Source of the DNA: an uncultured Thiodictyon sp.
Lineage (GTDB): Bacteria > Pseudomonadota > Gammaproteobacteria > Chromatiales > Chromatiaceae
Length of the DNA: 56,512 nucleotides
Reading direction: 5' to 3'
Assembly: GCA_903837595.1 (NCBI GenBank)
Contig: CAILVI010000349.1
Coordinates: forward strand, 1 to 56,512
Made by a program: the position numbers and the translations under genes. Positions 15,668 to 28,989 of this stretch are shown here, one piece after another (the first letter of the stretch is position 1; each line of letters begins with the position of its first letter). Below the pieces are notes generated by a model that saw only the letters and a list, made by a program, of their open reading frames with translations, made no database searches and was not told the origin of the DNA.

Positions 15668-17779
15668 ATGACGACCAAGAAGGGGTTTGCCGGTCTGCCG
15701 GCAGACTTGACCAGCAATCCGGAGTTCCAATCCTCCGCGGTCCGGCTGGCCGTTTGGGTCTTCGGCACCCTGTATATCGGGCTCGCCGCCTGGACCGACT
15801 ATTACAAGGTCGACATCCCCTATTTCCTGACAGTTTTCGGCGTCTTCATACTCGCCTTGCTCGGGGTCTTCGTCAGCATCCTGATCCGCCCGGTCTGGCC
15901 AGCGCGACGCTATGTGTCGATGTCCCTGGATATCGTCGTCATCAGCCTGGCTATTTCCATCACCTGCGAGGCGATCAGCCCCTTTTACCTCCTGTATATC
16001 TGGATCTTCATCTCCGCCGGGACCCGCTACGGCACCCGCTACCTGGTGCTGGCCTCGGTCGAGTCGGTCGTTGCCTACAGCCTGGTGTTGACTACCCTGC
16101 ATCAATGGTCCAAGCACCCCTTTGAGGCCGTCTTCTTCCTCCTGATCCTGGTGTTTCTGCCGGTGTATCAATATGCCTTGCTGCGGCGGGTGCAACAGGC
16201 CAAGGACGAGGCGGAGCGCGCCAACAAGGCCAAGGGGGACTTTCTGGCCTTCATGACGCACGAGCTGCGCACCCCGCTCACCGGTGTCATCGGCATGACT
16301 GAACTGCTCAAGACGACGCCCCTGGATACCGAACAGCAGGATTATGTGGGCGCTATCTCTCAATCTGCCAAGATGTTGAGCGCCCTGATCGGTGACATCC
16401 TGGACTTCTCCAAGATCGACGCGGCCAAACTGCGGCTGGAGCGCCTGCCATTCAAGCCACGGGCGGTCGTGCGGGAAGTGTGCGGCGTGCTGGAGGGTCT
16501 GGCCGTGGCCGAAGGGGTAGAGCTGACGTGCGAGGTCGCCGCACAGGTACCCGAGACCATTACCGGCGACCAACTGCGGGTCCGGCAGATCCTGTTCAAT
16601 CTGGTCGGGAACGCCGTGAAGTTCACCGAGGAGGGTGAAGTCCGGGTGCGGGTCACGGTGAGCCCTCCGGCGGAGGGCATCAGAGAACCCCACTTGTTAC
16701 TGGAGGTAGAAGACACTGGGATCGGCATCCCCGCCGACAAAATAGCGCATATTTTCGAGAGCTTCCGTCAGGCGGACGACTCCACCACCCGGCGCTTCGG
16801 CGGCTCCGGTCTCGGCACCACCATCGCCCTGGAACTGTCGCGCCTGATGGGTGGCAGCATCGGCGTGGCCAGCGAGGAGGGACACGGAAGCCGCTTCTGG
16901 GTGCGGCTGCCACTGCTGCGGGGTGCCCCCCCCCCGCCGCCGGCCGCGGCGAGCCGGCTGCGGGGACTGCGCGCGCTGATCCTGGAGTCAAACCATACCC
17001 ATCGCGACTTGATCTGCGCGGCGCTTGAGCATGCGGGGGTCAGTTGTCGCGCGCTGGCCGATCCCGCCGAAATCATCGCCTTGGGGATCGCCCCCGCGGA
17101 CCTGGACTTTCTGGTAATTGCCGACCGACTGCCGGGGGGCGACCTGGTGGCGACCCGCCGTGCGGTCGACGCGATCATTGGGGAGCGCGGCGCAGACGAC
17201 GCTGCGCCCACCGCCCTGCCCTGTCTGTTCCTGGTCTACGCGGCGCGCCGACCGGTAGTACAGTCTCCACGCATGCGCTGCCTGGGCAAGCCCTTCCTCG
17301 CGGAGGACCTGATCGGCGCGGTTGAACAACTGCTCGGCTTGGCGCCGGCAAGTTTGCCTGGTGAAGCGCCGACGCCGGGCTTTGCCCGCAGCGCGGCTAC
17401 CGCGCTGGCCGGCATCCGGGTGCTGGTGGCCGAAGACAACAAAATCGCCGCCAAGGTGCTCACCACCTTCCTCACCAAGATGGCCATCGCCTATACGCAG
17501 GTGGAGGATGGCGAGCAGGCGCTGCGCGAGGCGCTGGCGGGGGACTACGGCATCGCGATCATTGATCTGCGGATGCCCAAGCTCGATGGCATCGCCTTCA
17601 CGCGCCGCTACCACGCGCTCGCCGCGGGACGCGAGCTCCCCATCGTCGCCCTGACCGCCAATGCCTCCGAAGAGGTCAAACAGGAGTGCCTCGCGGCCGG
17701 CATGGTCGACTTCCTGGCCAAACCGGTCAGCCCGGAGCTGCTGCGCCAGACCATTGAGCGGCTGGCGGTGCGCAGATAA
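15668..17779 (+). CDS. RpfC-like hybrid sensor histidine kinase
   Basis: The 703-residue protein starts with an integral membrane input domain (about 20-175, five or six helices) like that of RpfC. A HisKA domain with phosphoacceptor H198 (FMTHELRTPLTG) and an HATPase domain to about 415 ([25 protein letters not shown]) follow. A degenerate receiver lies at about 430-560 and a full receiver at about 580-700 with phosphoacceptor D633 (IIDLRMPKLDG). One deviation is GSGLGTTIALEL in the G2 box, where GLGLA-type sequences are more usual. RpfC senses diffusible fatty-acid signals and acts on an HD-GYP protein; whether this one does is unknown. No partner regulator is adjacent. A good ribosome site (GGGAGGCGACG) precedes the ATG. 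Confidence 0.88.
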   Translation: MTTKKGFAGLPADLTSNPEFQSSAVRLAVWVFGTLYIGLAAWTDYYKVDIPYFLTVFGVFILALLGVFVSILIRPVWPARRYVSMSLDIVVISLAISITCEAISPFYLLYIWIFISAGTRYGTRYLVLASVESVVAYSLVLTTLHQWSKHPFEAVFFLLILVFLPVYQYALLRRVQQAKDEAERANKAKGDFLAFMTHELRTPLTGVIGMTELLKTTPLDTEQQDYVGAISQSAKMLSALIGDILDFSKIDAAKLRLERLPFKPRAVVREVCGVLEGLAVAEGVELTCEVAAQVPETITGDQLRVRQILFNLVGNAVKFTEEGEVRVRVTVSPPAEGIREPHLLLEVEDTGIGIPADKIAHIFESFRQADDSTTRRFGGSGLGTTIALELSRLMGGSIGVASEEGHGSRFWVRLPLLRGAPPPPPAAASRLRGLRALILESNHTHRDLICAALEHAGVSCRALADPAEIIALGIAPADLDFLVIADRLPGGDLVATRRAVDAIIGERGADDAAPTALPCLFLVYAARRPVVQSPRMRCLGKPFLAEDLIGAVEQLLGLAPASLPGEAPTPGFARSAATALAGIRVLVAEDNKIAAKVLTTFLTKMAIAYTQVEDGEQALREALAGDYGIAIIDLRMPKLDGIAFTRRYHALAAGRELPIVALTANASEEVKQECLAAGMVDFLAKPVSPELLRQTIERLAVRR

Positions 17780-17884
17780 AATCTGCCCTGCAAGATCTGA
17801 GCAACCCGAGAATAAATGGCTGGCCCGGTCTTGAGGGCTCAGTTTGCCGCCTCTCGCTCGTCGATCTGACACGATGCGCCGCCC

Positions 17885-18502
17885 TCAGATGGTACCGGCA
17901 ATCGCCTCCACCGCCTCGCATAGGAAATGACCGAGCATCAGGTGGACCTCCTGGATACGCGGGGTCTCATCGCTCGGGACCGCGAGCACGATCTCGGCCG
18001 CGTCGGCGAGCCTCCGCCCGCGCTCGCCCGTGATCAGGACCCGCTGCACACCCAGCTCCCCCGCCACCGTGAGCGCCCGCAGGATGTTGGGCGAGCGCCC
18101 ACTGGTGGAGAGCGCCCAGAGCACATCCCCGGGCCGGGCCAGGGCCGCGAGCTGGCGGGCGAAGACCTCGGCGAATGAGGAGTCATTAGCCACCGCGGTG
18201 GTGGCACTCAGGTCGAATCCCAGGGCGATAGCCGCGAGCGGGCGCCGGGTCTTGTCCAGGAAGGTGCCGATCAATTCACCGCTCAGATGAGTCGCCTCAC
18301 CGGCACTGCCGCCATTGCCGCAGATAAAAAGGGTCCCGCCGGCCTGGATGGCGGCGGCCGTCTGCGCCGCCGCACGGACCGTCGCCGCGAGCAGCGCCTG
18401 ATCGGTGCGCACCAGTTCCAGCAATTGCGCCGCGGCCCGCAGGCGTGCGGCCAGTCGCTCGCCCAGCGCTTCGGTCATCTCGATGCTCATCTCGTTGCTC
18501 AC
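17885..18502 (-). CDS. gmhA: SIS-domain protein, GmhA/DiaA type (phosphoheptose isomerase-like)
   Basis: The 205-residue protein has a single SIS domain. It includes the sugar-phosphate site CGNGGSAGEATHLSGEL near residues 62-78, TSGRSPNILRAL near 132-143, and a C-terminal VHLMLGHFLCEAVE with the His expected of GmhA. GmhA converts sedoheptulose 7-phosphate to a heptose phosphate for lipopolysaccharide core; the paralogue DiaA controls DnaA. The Glu in the EATHLSGEL region fits the enzyme. Sequence alone does not separate the two roles. It lies directly after aprA on the same strand with one base between, so co-transcription is possible. Confidence 0.8.
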   Translation of the reverse strand: MSNEMSIEMTEALGERLAARLRAAAQLLELVRTDQALLAATVRAAAQTAAAIQAGGTLFICGNGGSAGEATHLSGELIGTFLDKTRRPLAAIALGFDLSATTAVANDSSFAEVFARQLAALARPGDVLWALSTSGRSPNILRALTVAGELGVQRVLITGERGRRLADAAEIVLAVPSDETPRIQEVHLMLGHFLCEAVEAIAGTI

Positions 18503-18503
18503 C

Positions 18504-20489
18504 TTACCTATAGGAGACGGTCTTATCGATCAGGTCCAGGTGTTTGCGCTTGAACAGTGTCCAGCTCTTGGTCTTGCGGTCATAGACCGAGTTGACGAAG
18601 CATTTCCAGTGCGCGTCGTCCACCGCGGGAAAGTCGGTGCGGTAATAGAAACCGGGGTAACGCGACTCCTCGCGGAATTGCAGGTGCTTCAGGTGGGCCT
18701 CAGCAGCCAGGATGCGGTGCTGATTCTCCCAGGCCCGCAGCAATTCATGCAGGTCCTTGGCACGCAGCCGCAGCGCGTCCTCCTTGAGCATCGCCAGCTT
18801 CCCTTCGGCCACCTCCAGCATCTTGGCATTGGTCCGGTACCCGGTCGAGACCCCCGCCGCGTATTCGTCCATGATCTTCTGCAGACGCAACTGGAGCATC
18901 CGCGGGGTGATATAGTGGGGATTCACGTCGATCGCGGTACTGTAGTCGCGATGCTCCAGGAAGTTGCGTACCGGGCGATAGACCTCAGCCACCAGTTCAT
19001 CGACCGGGGTATCGAGCTGCGGTGGTCGGTCGCGGTGGTCGATGGCAAACTGGATCATCGCCTTTACCGCGATGCGCCCCTCAGCATGTGAGCCGGAAGA
19101 AAACTTGTGGCCGGAGGCACCAACGCCGTCGGCCGCGGTGAAGAGACCCACAACCGTGGTCATGGAACGGTAGCCCCAATTCCAGCCGGACGGCAGGTGA
19201 CCCGGGATGCGTTCCGCCTCGGGATGTTCCTCGGTGGTCGGGGCGCCCATGTCGGCGGGACCTGAGACCCAGATCCCACAACCGCCGGAGTGGGAGCCGA
19301 GCAGATAGGGCTCGGTGGGCATTAGCTCGGAGTTCTTCTTTTCCGGCGCGCTGTTTTCACCGGCCCAGACGCCGGCCTGACCGACACACATATCCAGGAA
19401 ATCTTCACAGGCCTCGGCCTCCAGATGTTTGATCTCTTTCGGCGTCATGCTCTCGGCCAACTTGCCGAGCGCGCTCACGGTGTCGATGTAGATCGGCCCC
19501 CGCCCTTCCCGGATCTCATTGAGTAGCACATGGTTGCGCAGGCAAGAGGGGGTGACATAGGCCCGGTTGTAGGGAAAATAGGCCTCCAACAGTTGGTGAA
19601 CCTCGGGCTTGGCCAGGTAGTCCTCGCCAAAGGCATTGACCGCCTTGGCCTTGAAGAACAGAAACCAGGCACCCACCGGGCCATAGCCATCCTTGAAGCG
19701 CACCGGCACGAAGCGGCTTTCCATCATGGTCAACTCCGCCCCCGCCTCGGCGGCCATGGCGTAGGTCGAGCCCGTGTTCCATGCCGGATACCAGGTGAGG
19801 CCCGCGCCTTCACCCACCGAGCGTGGGCGGAAGATACTCACACAACCGCCGGCCACCAGCAGGCACGCGGTGCAGCGATAGATATAGATCCGGTGTTCAC
19901 GCAGCGAGAAGCCGACCGCCCCCGCAATCCGATTGGGGTCGTGCTGGTCGTTGATCAGCTTGACGATGACAACGTGCTCTGCGATGCACTCGGGCCCCAG
20001 CGCCCGCCTGGCCGCCTCGGCGACGATCTGTTTGTAGGACTCGCCGTTGATCAGGATCTGCCACTTGCCCGAGCGCACCGGCACCCCGCCCGCCACCAGT
20101 GGCTTGCCTTCGTCGCCGGCCTGCTTCCAGATTGGTAGGCCCCACTCCTCGAACCGATGCACTGAGTCGTCCACATGGCGGCCCAGATCGTAGGTCAAGT
20201 CATCGCGGGTGATGCCCATCAGGTCGCTCGCGACCATGCGGGCATAGTCGGCCGGATCATTCGCGCCGAGGTAGGTGTTGATGGCAGACAGTCCTTGGGC
20301 GACGGCGCCGGAGCGGTCCAGGGCGGCCTTGTCCACCAGCTTGATCCGCAGGTCGTGCCCCGCCTGCTTGGCGGCCCGCAGCCAGGGCCCAGCCTCATAG
20401 GCGGCACCGCAGGCACCCATGCCACCGCCGATGATCAGTAGATCGAGCGTTTCCTCGACGACCTCGGGCTTGCCGAATACACCTGCCAT
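18504..20489 (-). CDS. aprA: Adenylylsulfate reductase alpha subunit
   Basis: AprA is the FAD-bearing catalytic subunit that, in sulfur oxidisers, joins sulfite to AMP to give adenylylsulfate in the cytoplasm. The 661-residue protein has the FAD-binding start LLIIGGGMGACGAAYEAG (about 16-33), a fumarate reductase-type flavoprotein core with RSGAVAQGLSAINTYLG, and the AprA-specific C-terminal helical region ending in SWTLFKRKHLDLIDKTV. Length is normal. It lies 12 bases after aprB. Electrons would pass through AprB to a membrane partner (AprM or Qmo); neither gene is next to this operon. Confidence 0.97.
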   Translation of the reverse strand: MAGVFGKPEVVEETLDLLIIGGGMGACGAAYEAGPWLRAAKQAGHDLRIKLVDKAALDRSGAVAQGLSAINTYLGANDPADYARMVASDLMGITRDDLTYDLGRHVDDSVHRFEEWGLPIWKQAGDEGKPLVAGGVPVRSGKWQILINGESYKQIVAEAARRALGPECIAEHVVIVKLINDQHDPNRIAGAVGFSLREHRIYIYRCTACLLVAGGCVSIFRPRSVGEGAGLTWYPAWNTGSTYAMAAEAGAELTMMESRFVPVRFKDGYGPVGAWFLFFKAKAVNAFGEDYLAKPEVHQLLEAYFPYNRAYVTPSCLRNHVLLNEIREGRGPIYIDTVSALGKLAESMTPKEIKHLEAEACEDFLDMCVGQAGVWAGENSAPEKKNSELMPTEPYLLGSHSGGCGIWVSGPADMGAPTTEEHPEAERIPGHLPSGWNWGYRSMTTVVGLFTAADGVGASGHKFSSGSHAEGRIAVKAMIQFAIDHRDRPPQLDTPVDELVAEVYRPVRNFLEHRDYSTAIDVNPHYITPRMLQLRLQKIMDEYAAGVSTGYRTNAKMLEVAEGKLAMLKEDALRLRAKDLHELLRAWENQHRILAAEAHLKHLQFREESRYPGFYYRTDFPAVDDAHWKCFVNSVYDRKTKSWTLFKRKHLDLIDKTVSYR

Positions 20490-20501
20490 GTCGGATGTCC
20501 T

Positions 20502-20972
20502 CTAGGTGCGGATGAGCTGATCGGGTGCCGCCGCGCGCAGCCCATCCGCCCCGGTGGTGAAATAACCGGGCTTGCCGATGTTCGCGAGCTCTGCGGCCGG
20601 CTTGCCGCCATAGGGGTCAAGCGAGTCCGCCGCCGCCGTGCGCACGGGGAACTTGAAACGCTTCATGGTCCCGTTGCGGAACTTGATGGTCCACATGATG
20701 GCATCGCTGGTGCGCAGGGGCTGCACTGAGGCGCCCAGCGGGACGACATCGGCATAGTGCCGGACCTCGATCGCCTGCGTTGGGCAGTCCTTCACACAGG
20801 CGTAGCACTCCCAGCATTGATCCGGCTCCTGATTGTAGGCCTTCATGGCGTGGCCGGTGTCGACGCCGTCGCGGTCGAGTTTCATCAGGTCGTGTGGGCA
20901 GATGTACTCGCAGGCGATCCGCGCCAGGCCCTTGCAGCCGTCACACTTCTCGATCCGCACAAAGCTTGGCAT
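20502..20972 (-). CDS. aprB: Adenylylsulfate reductase beta subunit
   Basis: AprB carries two [4Fe-4S] clusters that take electrons from AprA. I chose the ATG at 20972 because AprB proteins begin MPSFV; the frame is open further upstream without similarity. Cluster motifs are clear: CDGCKG with CEYICPHDL near residues 10-30, and CWECYACVKDCPTQAIE near 48-64. The C-terminal tail (about 100-156) wraps AprA in known structures (IKFRNGTMKRFKFPVRT). The ribosome site GGAGA is somewhat distant (10 bases). The promoter must lie in the roughly 500 bases before it, which contain a long inverted repeat. Confidence 0.96.
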   Translation of the reverse strand: MPSFVRIEKCDGCKGLARIACEYICPHDLMKLDRDGVDTGHAMKAYNQEPDQCWECYACVKDCPTQAIEVRHYADVVPLGASVQPLRTSDAIMWTIKFRNGTMKRFKFPVRTAAADSLDPYGGKPAAELANIGKPGYFTTGADGLRAAAPDQLIRT

Positions 20973-21164
20973 CGCGCTTGAGTCTCCAGTCAGTTCAATG
21001 CGGCGGCTGGCCGCCGGGAAAGTTCCACCGGTCAACAACGATCGTTCCACAAATATCTACTAATAAGACAGGAACTTGCCGACCAGACGCACGCCCCCTG
21101 GAGGGCCGACGCACGCCATTTTACACACCTGGGGGCCGACCGCGGGGGTGTCACTGCCGCAGCA

Positions 21165-21345
21165 GCAGTTCCAAATTTGGGCGGTAGCCGGATTTCTGGT
21201 GGATGCGCTGCGCTTATCCACCCTACACGTTCAGCCTTGGCGTAGGGTGGATAAGGCGCGCCGCACGGTTCCAAGGGTTGAGCAGAGCAGCCGGGCGCGC
21301 CGCATCCACCAGCAGCACGCGACGATTCCCCAAATTTGGAACTGC
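21165..21345. repeat. Nested inverted-repeat element (MITE-like) upstream of aprB and rsmE
   Basis: The outer arms are a perfect 17-bp inverted repeat (21165-21181 and 21329-21345, core CCAAATTTGG). Inside, CTGGTGGATGCG-CTGCG near 21196-21212 pairs with the region near 21295-21312. A central stem near 21212-21230 pairs with 21241-21256 (TCCACCCTA with TAGGGTGGA). The whole piece could fold as one long hairpin. It fills much of the 510-base space (20973-21482) between divergent aprB and rsmE, where I see no gene. Similar short elements recur in gammaproteobacterial genomes; no transposase is encoded here. Confidence 0.7.
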
Positions 21346-21482
21346 CGCTGCCGCAGGGTAGTGACTCGGCCGGCTGACTGTCAAACCGCTCTTGCGTGCC
21401 CGCTGCCTTGCCTTGCGTTGCGGACAAGCGCGGCTTCTGCGGTTAAGGTGACCTCCCCCACGTCAGCGTCGGCACCAACCCC

Positions 21483-22214
21483 ATGCGCCTCCCCCGTATC
21501 TACCTCGATCACCCCCTGCACCCAGGCACACAAATGCGCCTGCCCGAGGGACCAGCACGCCACCTGACCCAGGTCTTGCGGCTCACCCCTGGCGAGACGT
21601 TGCGGCTCTTCAATGGCGACGGGTGCGACCGCGCCGCACAGGTCATCGAGGTCACGCGCTCGGGGGCAACCGTGGCGGTCGGGGCGGTCGGTGAAGCGCA
21701 GCCCGAGCCCCCCTTGCACATCCATCTGGCCCTGGGCATCTCGCGCGGCGAGCGCATGGACTATGCGATCCAGAAGGCCGTGGAACTGGGCGTCGCCGCC
21801 GTCCAGCCCCTGTTCACCGAACGCAGCATGGTCCAGCTCAAGGGCGAACGCCTCGAACGCCGTCTGGGGCACTGGCAGGGCATCGTGATCGGCGCCTGCG
21901 AGCAATCCGGGCGTCGCCGCCTCCCCGACCTGGCGCCCGCCTTGCCCCTGGATGAGTGGCTCGGCCTAGCGGCGCCGAACACCCTATTGTTGGACCCGCA
22001 GGCGCCGCAGGCCCTGGCGCAGTGGTCACCGCCGGGGCCTGAAGTCACCCTGCTGGTGGGGCCTGAAGGGGGCCTGAGCCCGCGGGAGCGCGACTTGGCC
22101 GCCCGGCATGGGGTGACCGGGGTGCGCCTGGGACCCCGCATCCTGCGCGCCGAGACCGCACCGCTGGCCGCCATTGCGGTGCTCCAGGCGCTCTGGGGCG
22201 ATCTGCGGGCCTGA
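21483..22214 (+). CDS. rsmE: 16S rRNA (uracil-1498-N3)-methyltransferase
   Basis: RsmE methylates U1498 of 16S rRNA using S-adenosylmethionine. The 243-residue protein has the N-terminal PUA-like domain (MRLPRIYLDHPL; HLTQVLRLTPGETLRLFNG) and a SPOUT methyltransferase domain with the knot motifs LLVGPEGGLSPRE and LGPRILRAETAPLAAIAVLQ at the C-terminus. The block GERMDYAIQKAVELGV is also diagnostic. Length is normal. It is divergent from aprBA, and the following kinase gene is 158 bases away. Confidence 0.96.
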   Translation: MRLPRIYLDHPLHPGTQMRLPEGPARHLTQVLRLTPGETLRLFNGDGCDRAAQVIEVTRSGATVAVGAVGEAQPEPPLHIHLALGISRGERMDYAIQKAVELGVAAVQPLFTERSMVQLKGERLERRLGHWQGIVIGACEQSGRRRLPDLAPALPLDEWLGLAAPNTLLLDPQAPQALAQWSPPGPEVTLLVGPEGGLSPRERDLAARHGVTGVRLGPRILRAETAPLAAIAVLQALWGDLRA

Positions 22215-22372
22215 GAACTCCGACGCAGGCAGTTCGCCCTGGTCTGCGCTAGTATCACTCAAGTATCTGCAGCAATCCCCAACACCACCAGCATGCCGCC
22301 CATCCGCTCCTTGCCCTCCGCTACCCATCGGCGCCCCGTCTTGCGTCATCCGCCGTTCGCCGGCGCCGACGC

Positions 22373-26649
<4,277 letters not shown>

Positions 26650-26653
<4 letters not shown>

Positions 26654-27645
26654 CCATTAGACCTATCCTGTGCGTGGATGACGAACCAGCCAACCTGGCC
26701 TTGCTGCGTGAGACCCTGAAGACCGATTATTCACTGGTCTTTGCGCGCAGCGGAGCCGACTGTCTGCGGGTGGTCGATAAGCACCAGCCGGCACTGATTC
26801 TACTTGATGTCCAGTTGCCGGATCTGGACGGCTACGCGGTCTGCCGTCGGCTCAAGGCGGCACCTGACACCGCGGACATTCCGGTGATTTTCGTGACCGG
26901 TCAGACGCGCGAGCAGGACGAGCAAGCCGGCTTCGATGCCGGCGGTGTCGACTATGTGACCAAGCCGGTCCGCCCCGCCATCGTCAAGGCGCGGGTGCGA
27001 GCGCACCTCTCACTGGTAAGCGCCAGCCGACTCGAACTGGCCTATTGCGATGCAATCTACATGCTGGGTGCCGCCGGTCACTACAATGATTCAGACACTG
27101 GCGTGCATATCTGGCGCATGGCTGCCTATAGCCGCGCGCTGGCCAAGGCGGCCGGCTGGGAACCGGAGCGCTGTGCCCTGATCGAGCTGGCCGCCCCGAT
27201 GCACGATACCGGTAAAATTGGTATTCCAAGCACGATACTGAGGAAGCCCGCACTGCTCGATGCGGCCGAGTGGGAAATCATGAAGAGCCACACCCGGATT
27301 GGCTATGAGATCCTCAGTCGCAGTCAGGCCCCGGTCTTCGCGTTGGCCGCCGAGGTAGCGCTCTGCCACCATGAACACTGGGACGGCAGCGGCTATCCCC
27401 AGGGACTGGCCGGCACGGCCATCCCCGAGGCGGCACGCATCGTCGCCCTGGCCGACGTGTTCGATGCACTCTCGATGCCGCGGCCCTATAAGGAATCCTG
27501 GCCGCTGCCGCGGATCATCCGCCTGTTGGAAGCGGGTGCGGGGCACCATTTCGAGCCGCGGCTGGTGCGGCTCTTCATGGACATCCTGCCGGAAATTATT
27601 GACTTGCGGGATCGGTGGGACTCACCGGACAATAGGCTGGATTGA
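26650..27645 (+). CDS. HD-GYP response regulator (c-di-GMP phosphodiesterase)
   Basis: The 331-residue protein has a receiver domain (1-120) with phosphoacceptor D53 ([13 protein letters not shown]) and the conserved Lys (YVTKPV). An HD-GYP domain (about 140-320) follows, with [12 protein letters not shown], the downstream [14 protein letters not shown] motif and DVFDAL. The HD and GYP residues are all present, which predicts hydrolysis of c-di-GMP. The order (receiver then HD-GYP) is that of RpfG-type proteins. It is translationally coupled (4-base overlap) to the hybrid kinase, whose Hpt domain is the likely phosphodonor. Confidence 0.92.
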
Positions 27646-27818
27646 GAAGCGGCGCATTGGATGATCCTGCGCCCCAGATCGTGCGGCGCACCCCCACCGG
27701 TCCACTGCTGTGCATCAGCGGCACGCACCGCGCAGCTGGTCGCAGCCGCGCCGGCTGATCCTGGCGGTCGCTGCGACCACCTTGCGTTCTGGAAGCGAAG
27801 CCACCAGCCTTATCGCCC

Positions 27819-28832
27819 ATGGACGACATCACCGCCCCTCACGATGCCTTCTTCCGCGAGAGCTTCGGCCGCCGGGAGATCGCCCAAGACTTCCTGCGGC
27901 ACCATCTGCCGCGGGAGTTGCTCGCCGAGATCGACCTCGACACGCTGGAGTTCTCCAAGGACACCTACGTCTCGAAAGAACTGCGCTCGACCTACTCTGA
28001 CCTGGTTTACCGCGTGGGACCTCATGACGCTGAATTGGTGATCTACCTCCTGTTTGAGCACAAGAGCAGCCCCGAGCACTGGACCCTCCTGCAACTGCTG
28101 CGCTACATCACGGCAGAAGGCGATCAATTCCGCAAGCAGCACCCAGAGGCCCGGCACCTCCCGCCGATCTATCCTCCGGTCATCTACCATGGCGAACGGC
28201 GCTGGCGGGTACCGGCCGACTTCCACGCACTGGTCCGCCCATTGCCACCGGCACTGGCCCCCTTCGTGCCCCAATTTTGCTACGCCCTACACGACATCTC
28301 GGCGCGGACCAACGCCGAAATCAAGGGCGATGTCATGACCCGACTGGTCCAATTGGCGATGCGCGGCATCTTCAGCGACGAACCCATCGAGCGGCTGAGC
28401 GAGTTGCTCGCGCTGATTGAGCACGTCAGCGACAAGGCGAGCGCCTTGTAGATCCTCGAGTCGCTGTTGCGATACTTTGTCCAGGGCACTCGGCGCGTAG
28501 ACGAGCAGCAAATCCGAACGCTGCTGGAACAGACCCCAACCGGAGACCCCATCATGCAGACCTTCATCGAACGTTACATCGAACAGGGAGAAAAGCGCGG
28601 CGAGCAACGGGGCGAGGCCAAGATCCTCCTGAGGCTGATCGAAAGCAAATTCGGCCCTCAGAGCGAACCAGTAAGGCAACAGCTTCTGGAGGCCGATACC
28701 GAGACCCTACTGCACTGGTCCGATCGCATACTCACCGCTGATAGTCTGGAGGCGATTTTCAATCAGGAAAACAGCTGTATGAAAGCGCAGTCAGCCCCGA
28801 TTAGAGGGAATTTTCCGGAAATCAAGAGTTGA
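27819..28832 (+). pseudogene. Rpn-type PD-(D/E)XK nuclease/transposase-like gene with in-frame amber stop
   Basis: The first 210 codons (27819-28451) encode the typical N-terminal part of the Rpn/YhgA-like family: DDITAPHDAFFRESFGRREI, then SDLVYRV and VIYLLFEHKSS, with the D and E-x-K nuclease residues. A TAG at 28449-28451 stops the frame. The same frame then continues to 28832 with the usual C-terminus of the family (ILESLLRYFVQG; FIERYIEQGEKRGEQRGEA; LTADSLEAIF). So one base change has split a gene of about 337 codons. The N-terminal nuclease part could still be made. These proteins promote RecA-independent recombination in Escherichia coli. Confidence 0.8.
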
Positions 28833-28989
28833 CTATACATTTGCTCTAAAGGAGTCTAAGCTTGAAAATCGCTTAGGGCTGTATGCGATCCGGAGCCCAA
28901 GGCTTATGCCCAGATAGTAACGTTGCATGGTTCTCTCCGCATCGCCGCGGATAAACACAAGCACTTATTTTCGCTAAGAGGTTTAGCTG

